Source: Thermodesulfobacteriota bacterium
GTDB lineage: Bacteria; Desulfobacterota; DSM-4660; Desulfatiglandales; Desulfatiglandaceae
Assembly (NCBI GenBank): GCA_028278625.1
Contig: JANQDY010000099.1
Coordinates: 1 to 25,353, forward strand
DNA length: 25,353 bases
Reading direction: 5' to 3'
Under the pieces are notes generated by a model. That model had not been told where the DNA came from. It was given only the letters and a program-made list of their open reading frames with translations, and did no database searches. Shown here one piece after another: positions 13,673 through 22,724 of the stretch; the stretch's first letter is position 1; each line of letters begins with the position of its first letter. A program made the position numbers and the translations under genes.

Positions 13673-14440
13673 ATGAGGCGGCATCATTTTTTGCCGGATC
13701 TGGCAATCACCCTCCTGTTGTGGTCCTACTATACGGCGGGCTTCATCATTATTTTCGCACCTTTCTATCTGCTTGCCTACGCTTTTTCCAAGAACAGACA
13801 ACGGACATTTCAGAAACTGAACCATCTTTTCTACCGAGGGTTCTTCGGTCTTGTCAAACGGCTGGTGCCCCTCTGCCGGTGGGAGATTCCCAAGGAAGTG
13901 ACGGAAATCCGGTCGTCGGTCATTGTGTGCAATCACCGGTCCTACATTGATCCCATTTTATTGGTTTCCCTCTATCCCCGGCATACAACCATTGCAAAAG
14001 CCCGTTTTTTTCGCATTCCGATTTTTGGAAAAATGCTCTCTCTTTCGGGATATATCCCTTCAAAAGGGGAAGGGCCTTTCGGCGAATCGATGATGGACCT
14101 GATGGAAGGGATGGGGCCGTTCTTTGATTCGGGAGGGAACTTTTTTATTTTTCCGGAGGGAACCCGTACCAGAAACGGTCAAATCGGCAACCTGAATAAA
14201 GGTGCCTTTAAAATCGCCAGGCTGTGCAACGCCCCTATCACCGTACTCTTTATTGAGAAAACGGAGAAGCTTCTGCCGCCCGGAAAATCACTCTTCAACA
14301 CTCAGCGTCCCATAACGATCACTTTATCAAAGGTTTCCATGATCAAACCCCGTTACCGGGCGCCCGACTTCTCGCTCCCGGATCTCATGGCCGATGTTTA
14401 CGCACTGCTCAACCAAAGAAACATTGAAAAAGGTTGCTGA
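13673..14440 (+). CDS. 1-acyl-sn-glycerol-3-phosphate acyltransferase family (PlsC-like)
   Basis: A 255-aa acyltransferase that would transfer an acyl chain to lysophosphatidic acid or a similar lipid at the inner membrane. A hydrophobic segment (~10-36) anchors the N-terminus. The catalytic NHxxxxD motif is NHRSYID (87-93), and the substrate-binding motif is FPEGTRTRNGQ (160-170), followed by NKGAFKIA and the APITVLFI strand. Size and motif spacing are normal for the family. AAAGG upstream of ATG 13673. It lies 28 bases after the oxidoreductase gene and 61 before the DnaJ-like gene, so probably in the same operon. Confidence 0.88.
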   Translation: MRRHHFLPDLAITLLLWSYYTAGFIIIFAPFYLLAYAFSKNRQRTFQKLNHLFYRGFFGLVKRLVPLCRWEIPKEVTEIRSSVIVCNHRSYIDPILLVSLYPRHTTIAKARFFRIPIFGKMLSLSGYIPSKGEGPFGESMMDLMEGMGPFFDSGGNFFIFPEGTRTRNGQIGNLNKGAFKIARLCNAPITVLFIEKTEKLLPPGKSLFNTQRPITITLSKVSMIKPRYRAPDFSLPDLMADVYALLNQRNIEKGC

Positions 14441-14501
14441 AACCGTTATGCCTTTGATATCCAGAAGTCTGATTGCCGAAACAAGAATACTATGAGGACC
14501 A

Positions 14502-15323
14502 ATGGAACAACAGGATTATTATCAGTTACTGAAGGTGGAAATTACCGCCAGCCAGCAGCAGATCAAAGAGTCGTATCGAAAGCTGGCCCTTAAATATCAC
14601 CCGGACCACAATCGCGACGATGCCGGCGCGGCAGCCAAAATGAAAGCCATCAATGAGTCTTACGCCGTTTTGTCGGACCCTGAGAAAAGAAGCCGCTACG
14701 ATGCCTTGCGGCAGAACTATGGCGATGCGGCCCATGACAGATTCAAGCAGGCCTATTCTGAACAGGATATTTTCAGGGGAAGCGATATTGAGCAGATTTT
14801 TGAGGAATTGAGCCGTGTTTTCGGTCTAAGGGGGTTCAATGAAGTTTTCAGGGATGCTTACGGGTCACAATACCGCTCCTTTGAATTTCGAAGACCCGGT
14901 GCCTTTGGCAGAGTCTTTGTGGGAGGGCAGGGCCGCGGACAGGGGCCGGGGGCCGGATTTCCCCTGGGTGGCCGGCTGGGCCGTTTGATCAAATACGGGA
15001 TCAAGAAGAAATGGGGCATCGAACTCCCTGAAAAAGGCAAGGATATTCAGGATGTGATAGCGGTTTCGCCGGAACTGCTCCGGTCAGGGGGGAAAATCAA
15101 CTACCTGTGCCGCAAAAACCAGAAAGAGTTGCTGGTGACGATTCCACCCGGCATGAGGGCCGGGCAGAAAATCCGACTGAAAGGGATGGGGGATCCTGGA
15201 AAGGGGGGTGCGGAACCGGGGGACCTCTATGTCCTGGTGCAATCCAAGCATCTGCTGTTTCAAAAGATCGGCAAGTCGGCCAAATCGATTTTTTCATCCC
15301 TCAAAAAGCTGGCGAGTTCTTAA
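14502..15323 (+). CDS. DnaJ/CbpA-like J-domain chaperone
   Basis: A 273-aa Hsp40 co-chaperone. The J domain covers residues 5-69 with HPD at 33-35 (KYHPDHN) and ends in the usual RSRYD. A middle part with a Gly/Arg-rich stretch follows (~125-175). The C-terminal client-binding domain (~185-252) has KDIQDVIAVSPELLRSGGKI, then VTIPPGMRAGQKIRLKGMG and PGDLYVLV, as in CbpA and the last domain of DnaJ. The zinc domain is absent, so this is a type II J protein. It has one beta-domain rather than two, so it is shorter than CbpA (~306 aa). It ends seven bases from the convergent hydrolase gene. Confidence 0.87.
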   Translation: MEQQDYYQLLKVEITASQQQIKESYRKLALKYHPDHNRDDAGAAAKMKAINESYAVLSDPEKRSRYDALRQNYGDAAHDRFKQAYSEQDIFRGSDIEQIFEELSRVFGLRGFNEVFRDAYGSQYRSFEFRRPGAFGRVFVGGQGRGQGPGAGFPLGGRLGRLIKYGIKKKWGIELPEKGKDIQDVIAVSPELLRSGGKINYLCRKNQKELLVTIPPGMRAGQKIRLKGMGDPGKGGAEPGDLYVLVQSKHLLFQKIGKSAKSIFSSLKKLASS

Positions 15324-15330
15324 ACAGATT

Positions 15331-16056
15331 TCAGGTCAGATACGGGGCCCATTGTTGTGCCGTTTGTCGGATATAACCGTCCGGTACCTCGGTCATGATG
15401 CGATTGTGTCCCGGAAGAAGGATATTCACATCCAGCTCCCCCAGCTTAAGAAGCGAATCTTTTAGTTGCGGGCCGCTGGCGCCGTGGAGGTCGAACCGGC
15501 CAATGGCATGATCGGCATAAACCGTATCACCGGGGATCAGAATTTTTTCCTGGGAATGGTAAAGGGCGATACTCCCTGCCGAATGCCCCGGAATGTGGAT
15601 CACCTGCCAACGGGCGCCCCCGATATCGAGAGACTCGCCACCTGCCAGTTTTCGGTCCACGGGAAAACAGAAGTCTCCCGGTTTGATGCCGTACTGGGCC
15701 TGGCACATGCTTTCAAACATACTCATGCCGTAAACGGTATTTTCATCTCCATTTTCAAGTGGCTCGGCTTCTTTTTCGTGGATCCACAGGGCCGCATGGG
15801 GCATGGCCTCTCGCAGCTCCCCCAGACAACCGATGTGATCCAGGTGCGTGTGGGTCATGATGATCCGTTTGATATCAGGAAGCGATATGCCCGATTTCCG
15901 GATCGATTCGATTTTGTAGGGTCCCTTTCCCATGAGCCCCGCATCGATGAGACTCAAATCCTTTGAATCGGCGGATCCCAACAGGTAAACATGGGAATCA
16001 GGGATCATTTCATCTTGGCCCGGGATAAAAAAAACGCTTTCCGTAATCTGTTCCAT
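15331..16056 (-). CDS. MBL-fold metallo-hydrolase
   Basis: A 241-aa metallo-beta-lactamase-fold hydrolase. Metal ligands are seen in order: HTHLDH (His69, His71, Asp73, His74), His158 in IPGHSAGS, Asp177 in IPGDTVY and His217 in LPGHNR. This is the glyoxalase II-like di-metal pattern, and no DNA/RNA-processing domain is present, so a small-molecule ester, thioester or sulphur substrate is likely. No signal peptide. ATG 16056 follows GGGAG by six bases; a longer in-frame start would overlap the end of the caspase gene. It lies 46 bases after the caspase-like gene on the same strand and may be cotranscribed. Confidence 0.85.
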   Translation of the reverse strand: MEQITESVFFIPGQDEMIPDSHVYLLGSADSKDLSLIDAGLMGKGPYKIESIRKSGISLPDIKRIIMTHTHLDHIGCLGELREAMPHAALWIHEKEAEPLENGDENTVYGMSMFESMCQAQYGIKPGDFCFPVDRKLAGGESLDIGGARWQVIHIPGHSAGSIALYHSQEKILIPGDTVYADHAIGRFDLHGASGPQLKDSLLKLGELDVNILLPGHNRIMTEVPDGYIRQTAQQWAPYLT

Positions 16057-16102
16057 ATATTCTCCCAAAAGAAATTTTTGTGCCACCATACGCTTAAAAA
16101 AG

Positions 16103-18037
16103 TTATTTCTCAACCTTAACGATGAGATTATCAAAGGCCACAGCCTGGTTCTTATCGATTCGAAACCCGATTCTGTTGCCGTTAAACGTTTGAAAGGGGG
16201 ATTGATATACCAGGGCGTCATTGATATAGCAGTACAACCTGTTACCTCTTTTTTCAACGCTCAGTCTGTTGATGGCGGTTCCCTTGTTGATGCTGCTGCT
16301 TTTTTTCCATTTGCTGATATCGGTGAATTTCCCGTTAACGGTCTTGGATAGCTTGAAGTAGCCATTGGCGGAGATTCGAAAATGAAAACTGTTCTTTCCT
16401 TTTTTCCCCCATACAACACCGAACCCATTATTGGTGATACCCGACAAATGCTTAACCGTTAATTGGATCTTAAAATCGGAGGAGGCGTTAAATCCTTCTA
16501 TTTTTTTTGAGACGGTCCAGCTTTGATTCTCCCGATGGTGTTTGAAATAGTATTTTCCGTTTCGCAGTTTCAGATCCCGTTCTTTCTTCGGTGAAATGGG
16601 CCACTTGAAGCTGTTATCGGAAAAATCTTCCCATAACAGAACCTGATAGGTCCCCTGTTTGGCGAAAGAGGGTTTGACCGGAATTCCGCCCATCTTATCT
16701 TTGAGCTCGGGCCGAGGGGTGTCTTTCTTAATGGAAGCGCGGATCGGTTCCAGCTCAAATGAAATCGTTCTGTCCTCCCCCGGCGCCAACCTGATCCAGC
16801 TCTTTTTCGTCCCATAACCGCTGTGGCTCACTTCCAAATGATAACTGCCGGGTTCAAGATCCATCCCCTGGAAGAACTTGGGCTTGATATTGAGAATTCT
16901 GATGGTGGCGTTTTTCGGTCTGGTCTCCACAAAGAGTCTTGGTTTGGGATTGGATGGAGGAATGGAGGCGATTTCCCTCTCCTTAAAGGCTTCCACCTTG
17001 GTCCTGGCAATGGGCGCAAATACCCCATCAGGGAATGCCTCGATATAGGCTTCAAAAAGAGCGGGATCCTGGCTGTTCTGAATGGATTGCCAGAAGAGCA
17101 TTTCCTTGTCCACATGACTTTGGGGGATCTTTTTTGCGGGTTTTTTTGCTTCGGAAACCGAAGATTTCCTTCCCACATCGCCCGGCAAAACAAAGACGAA
17201 ATCTCCTTGGTCCAGATCGGGATCCTTGATTTTGCCGTACTGGGGTGTCTGGTTTTTTTGGTATGAAAGCACCTTTTTGTGAAGGTACATGCCGATTTCC
17301 GTTCCCGTGATGAAGCCGTCATCGTCAAGATCACCAGCGCCTTCCAGGGCCCGAATAAAGGAGGGCGTGAAAACACTGCGGGCGGGAACTTCCTCTCCGG
17401 CACTTCCCGCCGAAATGAACTGGCGTACGGGGCGTGAGGTGACATCGGAAATATTGGGGGGAATATGCGGCAACGCCTTTGCTTTAAAGACGGTTCCGGA
17501 AAAACAACTGTCAAAGAGAAACAGGGCGTGCTTGGCTTCGATCTCACGGGACCAGGTGAGAATTTGGTTCATCCCTAAGGCTTTTCGAGCGAAACCCTTC
17601 TCGTCATATCTGGGGTCAGGCGCATCGGCGGGAACCAGATAACCCTTCCTTCCCTGTTTTCGGGTATGTCCGTGACCCGAGAAAAAAAACAGCAGACGGT
17701 TCCCCTCGTCAAAACCGTAGGTGTCAATAAAATCTTCAAACGCTTCATAGAGTTCATCGCTATTGGGGTTCATCACCTTGACCACATGAAATCCCCTTTT
17801 CTTCAAAGCCGCTTCAACCTTTTCCATTTCATGGGGAACGCTCTCCAGTTTGGGCCAGCCGGCCGTATAATCACTGATACCGATGAGCAGGGCATGGCTC
17901 TCATTGTAAAGGCCGATTTTTCGTCCGGCGGAATCCTTTATGACGACGCTGATACCTTTGGTTTCAGTCCCTGACGAAAAAAAAGGGAGGAGCAAGACCA
18001 AGAGTGAAAGAACACCCCCCATCGCCATTTTTTTCAT
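16103..18037 (-). CDS. Exported caspase-like cysteine peptidase (C14) with EF-hand, PEGA and C-terminal beta-sandwich
   Basis: A 644-aa multidomain protein. Signal peptide ~1-28. Caspase fold ~46-285: His122 in FFFSGHGHT and Cys178 in LFDSCFSG form the dyad, with acidic Asp176 beside the Cys as in Arg/Lys-specific metacaspases. A perfect EF-hand loop, DLDDDGFITGTE (236-247), lies in the C-terminal part of the catalytic region. After a Lys-rich linker is a helical unit (FWQSIQNSQDPALFEAYIEA) seen in other bacterial caspase proteins, then a PEGA domain (~366-432) and a lectin/LamG-like beta-sandwich (~466-644). AGGGGA precedes the start. It should act outside the cytoplasm; substrates are unknown. 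Confidence 0.88.
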   Translation of the reverse strand: MKKMAMGGVLSLLVLLLPFFSSGTETKGISVVIKDSAGRKIGLYNESHALLIGISDYTAGWPKLESVPHEMEKVEAALKKRGFHVVKVMNPNSDELYEAFEDFIDTYGFDEGNRLLFFFSGHGHTRKQGRKGYLVPADAPDPRYDEKGFARKALGMNQILTWSREIEAKHALFLFDSCFSGTVFKAKALPHIPPNISDVTSRPVRQFISAGSAGEEVPARSVFTPSFIRALEGAGDLDDDGFITGTEIGMYLHKKVLSYQKNQTPQYGKIKDPDLDQGDFVFVLPGDVGRKSSVSEAKKPAKKIPQSHVDKEMLFWQSIQNSQDPALFEAYIEAFPDGVFAPIARTKVEAFKEREIASIPPSNPKPRLFVETRPKNATIRILNIKPKFFQGMDLEPGSYHLEVSHSGYGTKKSWIRLAPGEDRTISFELEPIRASIKKDTPRPELKDKMGGIPVKPSFAKQGTYQVLLWEDFSDNSFKWPISPKKERDLKLRNGKYYFKHHRENQSWTVSKKIEGFNASSDFKIQLTVKHLSGITNNGFGVVWGKKGKNSFHFRISANGYFKLSKTVNGKFTDISKWKKSSSINKGTAINRLSVEKRGNRLYCYINDALVYQSPFQTFNGNRIGFRIDKNQAVAFDNLIVKVEK

Positions 18038-18082
18038 GACGTCCCCTTTTTGCTAGCGGTTATTGTTCCGGGCTTTTAACGA

Positions 18083-18112
18083 ATAATAATATGAGAAGGG
18101 TGTTTGGTTCAA
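18083..18112 (-). promoter_or_regulatory. Promoter of the caspase-like gene
   Basis: On the minus strand TTGAAC (18107-18112), an 18-base spacer and TATTAT (18083-18088) lie 46 bases upstream of the start. No clear promoter was found for the divergent transporter gene, although a TTGACA occurs near 18203 without a good -10. Confidence 0.5.
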
Positions 18113-18274
18113 TTGTTTTCCGAAAAGGAACAAGCAATATCGGTCCTTGTGCAACCAGAAAGCCGGCGGGATCAAGAAGCGACCTTCGCCATAACAAACC
18201 CATTGACATGGGACCCTGTCCTGTGAAAAAAGTGCGGTTCAAAATGAAATGGCAATTCCAATAAGATCTTTGTG

Positions 18275-19201
18275 ATGTACGATTCCGTTAAAGGGTATAT
18301 TTGTGTGGCACTGGCGGCGCTTATGTGGGCGTCTTCAGGGACCGCGGGCAAAGCCCTCTTTATTTCAGGCGTGACCCCTTTTCAACTGGTGCAACTCCGC
18401 GTAACCGTTTCAGCCGTGCTTCTCTTCATTGTTTTTGGCATCTGGTTTCGCCCGCTTTTTAGAATCAGGCCAAAGGATCTGTGGTATTTCTTCCTCTTGG
18501 GCGGCGTGGTGATGGCCCTGGTGCAGATGACCTATTTTTTCACCATCAGTAAGATCCAGGTGGCGGCGGCCGTTTTTCTCCAGTACCTGGCGCCCATTTT
18601 CGTGACCTTTTTTTCCGTTCTCTTCTGGAAGGAATCCCTTTCGCCCACCAAAGTTCTGGCATTGCTCCTCTCCCTTGGCGGGTGCTATTTTGTGGTGGGG
18701 GGATACAGCCTTCACCTGCTCAGAATGAACCAACTGGGAATCCTCGCGGGTCTTTTGTCGGCAGTCTGTTTCGCGGCATATACGCTGGTGGGCGAAAAGG
18801 GGATGCACCGCTATCCGCCCTGGACCGTTCTTTTTTATTCCTTACTCTTTGCCTCGATTACGTGGCACATCTGTTACCGACCCTTTGATTACTTCAGGTC
18901 CGATTTTGCGGCTGTCCAGTGGGGCTGGATCTTCTATGTTTCCATCGTCGGGACCCTTTTGCCGTTTGGTCTCTTTTTTATGGGTGTCAATTATGTTCGT
19001 TCAACGCGGGCATCCATCGCGGCAACGCTGGAACCGATCTCCGCGGGCCTCTTTGCCTACCTTTTTCTGGGTGAATCTTTAAAGCCGCTGCAAATGGCAG
19101 GAGGGGCCATGGTGGTTGGGGCCATTGTTCTGCTGCAGATGAAGAAGGAACAGGATGCGCTGACGCCTGCAACCATACGGAATCGTAACAGAAACGACTG
19201 A
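18275..19201 (+). CDS. EamA/DMT-superfamily transporter
   Basis: A 308-aa inner-membrane protein with ten predicted spans arranged as two EamA repeats: the first includes LAALMWASSGTAGKALFISG and ends near YFVVGGY, the second starts at LGILAGLLSAVCFAAYTLVG and ends with the conserved EPISAGLFAYLFLGESL and a last span GGAMVVGAIVLLQM. Length and repeat positions are typical of drug/metabolite exporters such as RhaT or YdcZ relatives; amino acids or other metabolites are possible cargo. ATG 18275 is preferred over an adjacent GTG; the ribosome binding site is weak. It is divergent from the caspase gene. Confidence 0.87.
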   Translation: MYDSVKGYICVALAALMWASSGTAGKALFISGVTPFQLVQLRVTVSAVLLFIVFGIWFRPLFRIRPKDLWYFFLLGGVVMALVQMTYFFTISKIQVAAAVFLQYLAPIFVTFFSVLFWKESLSPTKVLALLLSLGGCYFVVGGYSLHLLRMNQLGILAGLLSAVCFAAYTLVGEKGMHRYPPWTVLFYSLLFASITWHICYRPFDYFRSDFAAVQWGWIFYVSIVGTLLPFGLFFMGVNYVRSTRASIAATLEPISAGLFAYLFLGESLKPLQMAGGAMVVGAIVLLQMKKEQDALTPATIRNRNRND

Positions 19202-19255
19202 TGCATCGGATATAATGATGCCCCTGTGATTGCCGGCGATCGGACAGGTTTGTCA

Positions 19256-19285
19256 TTGACGCTTGCCCCTCTGTTTTCCTATGAT
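19256..19285 (+). promoter_or_regulatory. Promoter of the hybrid histidine kinase gene
   Basis: TTGACG (19256-19261), an 18-base spacer and TATGAT (19280-19285) lie about 75 bases upstream of the kinase start codon, in the 159-bp gap after the exporter gene. The kinase start itself has GGAGGG seven bases upstream. Confidence 0.55.
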
Positions 19286-19360
19286 TAAAACCGACAGTTC
19301 CAGGCAAGATCGTCTCACTACCCCCTTAAATCATGTCACGAGCATTCGGAGGGTTTCCGC

Positions 19361-21412
19361 ATGACCACAAAACCGACCTATGAAGAATTGGAGCAAAGGA
19401 TCGCGGAAACGGAATTGGCACTTCAGAAAATACAAGGGAGGTATCGGGCTCTCCTAGAGCACATGGGCCGTGGGGTCGTTACATCCTCGGATGAAACCGA
19501 ACGCAGACCGAATTTGGAAGCATTGAAAGAGAGCCAAGAGGAACTTTCCGAGATATTTGAAATGTCCCTTGATTTAATCTGCGTTGCCGACATCAACACC
19601 GCCACCTTTCTCAAAGTCAATCCGGCCTTCACAAGATTGCTGGGGTATTCGGAACAGGAATTGCTCAATCGTTCCTTCCTCGATTTTATTCATCCCGAAG
19701 ACGTGATCCCTACCTTGACCGTGATCGAAGAGAAACTGAAGAAAGGGGAGAATGCTGTAAATTTCACAAACAGGTACCGGTCCAGCAGCGGCGATTACCT
19801 CTGGCTTAAATGGGCGTCAAAACCCATTCCTGAACGGGGTGTCACTTTTGCCGTGGCCCACGACGTTACCGAACTCAAGAAGGTTGAGGAGGCCCTGCGG
19901 GAGAGCGAATCCACCCTTGAGAGCGTTTTTACGGCAGCGCCCGTTGGCATCTGCCTGATGAAGAATCGCGTGTATCAGCGGGCGAACCGAAACTGGTGTG
20001 AAAGCTTTGGTTACCCGGAACCGTCTCTCATCGGCAGGACACCTGCCTTCCTCTATGAGAGCAGGGAAGAGTATGAACGTGTGGGAAAGGAATTGTACGG
20101 GCATCCCAATAAAGATGGGATTACATCTGCCCGGACCAGACTCAAACGGAGTGACGGCGAAATCCGTGACGTGGTTTTGATTGCAAAACCATTAGACCCG
20201 AAAGACCCAAAAGCGGGAACCGTGACCGTTGTGCACGATTTAACCGGCCGCACACGGGCTGAGGAAGAGAGAGAAAGGCTGGAAAACCAGCTGCATCAAT
20301 CCCAAAAGATGGAGTCCTTGGGCACCCTGGCAGGGGGTATTGCCCATGATTTCAACAACCTGCTCATGGCCATCCAGGGTCGCATCTCCTTGATGCTGTT
20401 GGAAAAGGATGCTTCCCATCCGGATGCTGAAAACCTGAAAGAGATCGAACGATATGTGGGGAGCGCCGCCGGCTTGACAAGGCAGCTTCTCGGTTTTGCC
20501 AAGGGCGGAAAGTATGAGACCAAACCAACGAATCTCAATGACCTTATCAAGAGGGAAAACCGGATGTTCGGCCGGACCAAAAAGGAGGTTACCATCCATG
20601 AAAAATGCGATGATAATCTCTGGTATGTGGCGGTTGACCGGGGGCAGATTCAGCAGGTCATTCTGAACATTTATGTCAATGCCTGGCAAGCGATGCCCAA
20701 CGGCGGCAATCTCCATGTCAGGACCGGTAATGTCACCCTCGATGAAGACTTCATCAACCCCCATGGGGTAGCGCCCGGGCCATATGTTCAGATATCCGTT
20801 ACCGACACGGGCATCGGTATGGATGAAACGACCCTGGGGAGAATATTTGATCCTTTTTTCACCACCAAAGACTTGAACAGGGGCACCGGATTGGGGATGG
20901 CTTCCGCATATGGCATCATCAAGAATCACGGCGGTTTTATCAATGTCTACAGTGAAAAGGGCCATGGCAGTACCTTCCATATCTATCTGCCCGCATGCCG
21001 AAAGGAGATTGTTGAGGAGAAGAAACCGGCAAAAGAGACAATCAGAGGCTCCGGGGTCGTTCTCTTTGTGGATGATGAAAAAATGATCACCGAAACCCTT
21101 GAAGATCTGTTGGGGGTCTTGGGTTACAAGGTCTTGCTTGCGGGAAGCGGAAAGGAGGCCCTCCGCATATATGAGAAGAACAAAGAACTGATCGACATCG
21201 TTATTCTGGACATGATCATGCCGGATATGGGGGGTGCGGAAACCTACGAAAGTCTGAAAAAGCTGGACCCCCATGTCAAGGTGCTCCTTTCCAGCGGATA
21301 CAGCGTCAGCGGTCAAGCCACCGAGATACTGAATCGGGGTGCCAACGGTTTTATTCAGAAACCGTTCAAATTAGGAGAGTTGTCGGAAAAACTGAGGGAG
21401 ATCCTGGGCTAA
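19361..21412 (+). CDS. PAS-PAS hybrid sensor histidine kinase with receiver domain
   Basis: A 683-aa cytoplasmic hybrid kinase with no membrane span. Coiled coil ~5-35; PAS 1 ~62-172 (LDLICVADINTATFLKVNPA, GYSEQELLNRSFLDFIHPED); PAS 2 ~182-300; HisKA ~315-380 with phospho-acceptor His329 in GIAHDFNNLL. The ATPase domain (~430-545) has N-box NIYVNAWQAM, G1 DTGIGM, F-box FDPFFTTK and G2 GTGLGMA. The receiver domain (~565-683) has Asp571/Asp572, phospho-acceptor Asp617 in LDMIMPDMGG and Lys667. It is an orphan: no separate regulator is adjacent. The PAS input is soluble, so a cytoplasmic signal, such as redox or a small molecule, is likely. Confidence 0.9.
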   Translation: MTTKPTYEELEQRIAETELALQKIQGRYRALLEHMGRGVVTSSDETERRPNLEALKESQEELSEIFEMSLDLICVADINTATFLKVNPAFTRLLGYSEQELLNRSFLDFIHPEDVIPTLTVIEEKLKKGENAVNFTNRYRSSSGDYLWLKWASKPIPERGVTFAVAHDVTELKKVEEALRESESTLESVFTAAPVGICLMKNRVYQRANRNWCESFGYPEPSLIGRTPAFLYESREEYERVGKELYGHPNKDGITSARTRLKRSDGEIRDVVLIAKPLDPKDPKAGTVTVVHDLTGRTRAEEERERLENQLHQSQKMESLGTLAGGIAHDFNNLLMAIQGRISLMLLEKDASHPDAENLKEIERYVGSAAGLTRQLLGFAKGGKYETKPTNLNDLIKRENRMFGRTKKEVTIHEKCDDNLWYVAVDRGQIQQVILNIYVNAWQAMPNGGNLHVRTGNVTLDEDFINPHGVAPGPYVQISVTDTGIGMDETTLGRIFDPFFTTKDLNRGTGLGMASAYGIIKNHGGFINVYSEKGHGSTFHIYLPACRKEIVEEKKPAKETIRGSGVVLFVDDEKMITETLEDLLGVLGYKVLLAGSGKEALRIYEKNKELIDIVILDMIMPDMGGAETYESLKKLDPHVKVLLSSGYSVSGQATEILNRGANGFIQKPFKLGELSEKLREILG

Positions 21413-21439
21413 GACCGGATAGACAAATGACATGTGTGA

Positions 21440-21485
21440 TCCATGGACATCCTTTCGCTTGTTTGTTCTAAGGGATGTCCATGGA
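21440..21485. terminator. Stem-loop between convergent genes
   Basis: A perfect 13-bp inverted repeat (21440-21452 TCCATGGACATCC, 21473-21485 GGATGTCCATGGA) with a 20-base loop lies between the kinase stop and the convergent V4R-like gene. It has no T-run on either side, so it is not a standard intrinsic terminator, but position and symmetry suit a bidirectional end. Confidence 0.4.
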
Positions 21486-21506
21486 CCTGTCCAAATGGAT
21501 GAACTC

Positions 21507-22103
21507 CTATGCCCGCGTGACCAGGAATTCTCCGTAATCATCGCCGATCTCTATCCCTTTTGTTTGTTCGCATTTGAAGGTTCCCATCCCGTCCGGATAT
21601 GGTTTGTCGCCATATGCGATGTCCATAAATGCCGCACTGACCCCCTGAATCATGTAGGCGCAGGGGCGTGAGGCTTTTCCGTATACCATAATGTCACTTT
21701 CATAGTAGTCATAGGCGCGAATGACCATTTTCTCTTTGGGAACAATTTCGATCACTTCCGACTTGGCCCATCCCCAGGCCGTAAAGACGGCGTAGGCCCC
21801 ATGAAGGACATCCTCGGGGACCTTTTCCACCATGGGCCCCACAACCTTGTTCCATTCATCGGAAGTGATGATGCCGTATCCGGTGTGGTAGCCGCATTCA
21901 TGGGCCGCATTGAACAGGAGGGCTTCGGCGGATTCAACCAGGTCTTCGGGGACATAGTTGACAATCCTACGCGCAAAGCCGTTCCAGAAATCAGAGGGGA
22001 GCTGTTGCACAAAAACATTAAAGGCCGGGATCAGTCCCTCATCATTGCCGATGACACTGACTTTTGACATCTCTTCTATGATCTTTTTTCTGTCTATCGC
22101 CAT
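21507..22103 (-). CDS. V4R-domain-like protein (198 aa)
   Basis: No signal peptide or membrane span. The middle and end follow the V4R (4-vinyl-reductase) small-molecule-binding pattern: a helix with AALLFNAAHECGYHTGYG-like residues (62-80), strands around SEVIEIVPKEKMVIRAYDYY (~114-133), then SRPCAYMIQGVSAAF (helix) and a final CEQTKGIEIGDDYGEFLV. In typical V4R proteins the last segment ends GDxxCxF; here the second Cys is Tyr. These domains bind hydrophobic ligands or metals and often serve as sensors. It starts 63 bases after the companion V4R-like gene with AGAGGAG upstream. The specific function is unknown, and the family assignment is by pattern, not by search. Confidence 0.6.
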   Translation of the reverse strand: MAIDRKKIIEEMSKVSVIGNDEGLIPAFNVFVQQLPSDFWNGFARRIVNYVPEDLVESAEALLFNAAHECGYHTGYGIITSDEWNKVVGPMVEKVPEDVLHGAYAVFTAWGWAKSEVIEIVPKEKMVIRAYDYYESDIMVYGKASRPCAYMIQGVSAAFMDIAYGDKPYPDGMGTFKCEQTKGIEIGDDYGEFLVTRA

Positions 22104-22166
22104 AGGTTTTCTCCTCTTTCATTTGAGAAAAGATTTGGTCTCGTAAGTCTTCGTTTTCAGAAGCGA

Positions 22167-22703
22167 TTATGTCAGGACCGCTTTGAAAGCCGATACCTCA
22201 TCGCCGCAGACCAACCCTTTTGGTTCCTTGACTGTGAAGGTGCGGGCCGGTTTTCCATTTGCCAGGGCCGCTACCGCTGCCACAAAGCCGCATGTGAAGA
22301 AGTTGACCGGCTTATCCCTGCTGCCCCATTTCTTAAGCCACCCTTCGTCCAAGTGCGAATACTCCATGAGGGCCGTGGCCGCATATTTGCCGATACCCGT
22401 AAAGCGGATGATTCCCATGCCCACGCACTTCCAATACTGTTCGGCAATGGTGACCTTGTCTTCGATGGACTCAATGTCGTGTTTTTGGTAGTAGTCGTCC
22501 AGGACTTCATAGAAGGTGTCTTCCGCGGCTTCTTTCATAAGCCGAACGCCCTCGAATTCCTCGGCGTCGTCAGCCAACTGGGTATAGAGGGTTGCATAAT
22601 GGTGGCAGTGAAGAACGGTGCAGAAACCGTTCATGTAGTGCCTGTTGGTGATGGGGTCAAATTTATGGTCAATTTCAAACTCGAGTCTTTTTTCGATGGC
22701 CAT
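22167..22703 (-). CDS. V4R-domain-like protein with HCHHY motif (178 aa)
   Basis: A soluble protein, also V4R-like at the C-terminus: VNFFTCGFVAAVAALANGKP (helix) followed by a strand and EPKGLVCGDEVSAFKAV. An N-terminal patch LHCHHYATLYTQLADDA (31-47) is rich in His and Cys and could bind a metal or cofactor. A central helical part (FYEVLDDYYQKHDI, AEQYWKCVGMGIIRFTGIG) precedes the C-terminal domain. GGAGG upstream; it follows the 62-aa gene by 21 bases, so the three small genes form one unit. It shares overall organisation, but little obvious identity, with the 198-aa neighbour. Function unknown; a ligand-binding or sensory role is inferred. Confidence 0.58.
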   Translation of the reverse strand: MAIEKRLEFEIDHKFDPITNRHYMNGFCTVLHCHHYATLYTQLADDAEEFEGVRLMKEAAEDTFYEVLDDYYQKHDIESIEDKVTIAEQYWKCVGMGIIRFTGIGKYAATALMEYSHLDEGWLKKWGSRDKPVNFFTCGFVAAVAALANGKPARTFTVKEPKGLVCGDEVSAFKAVLT

Positions 22704-22724
22704 ATTGATTCCTCCTCGTCGTTA

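Noticed and set aside
20240..21316. A 358-codon minus-strand open frame inside the histidine kinase gene
   Set aside because: It is antisense to a kinase with all catalytic motifs intact; its translation has no recognisable domain.
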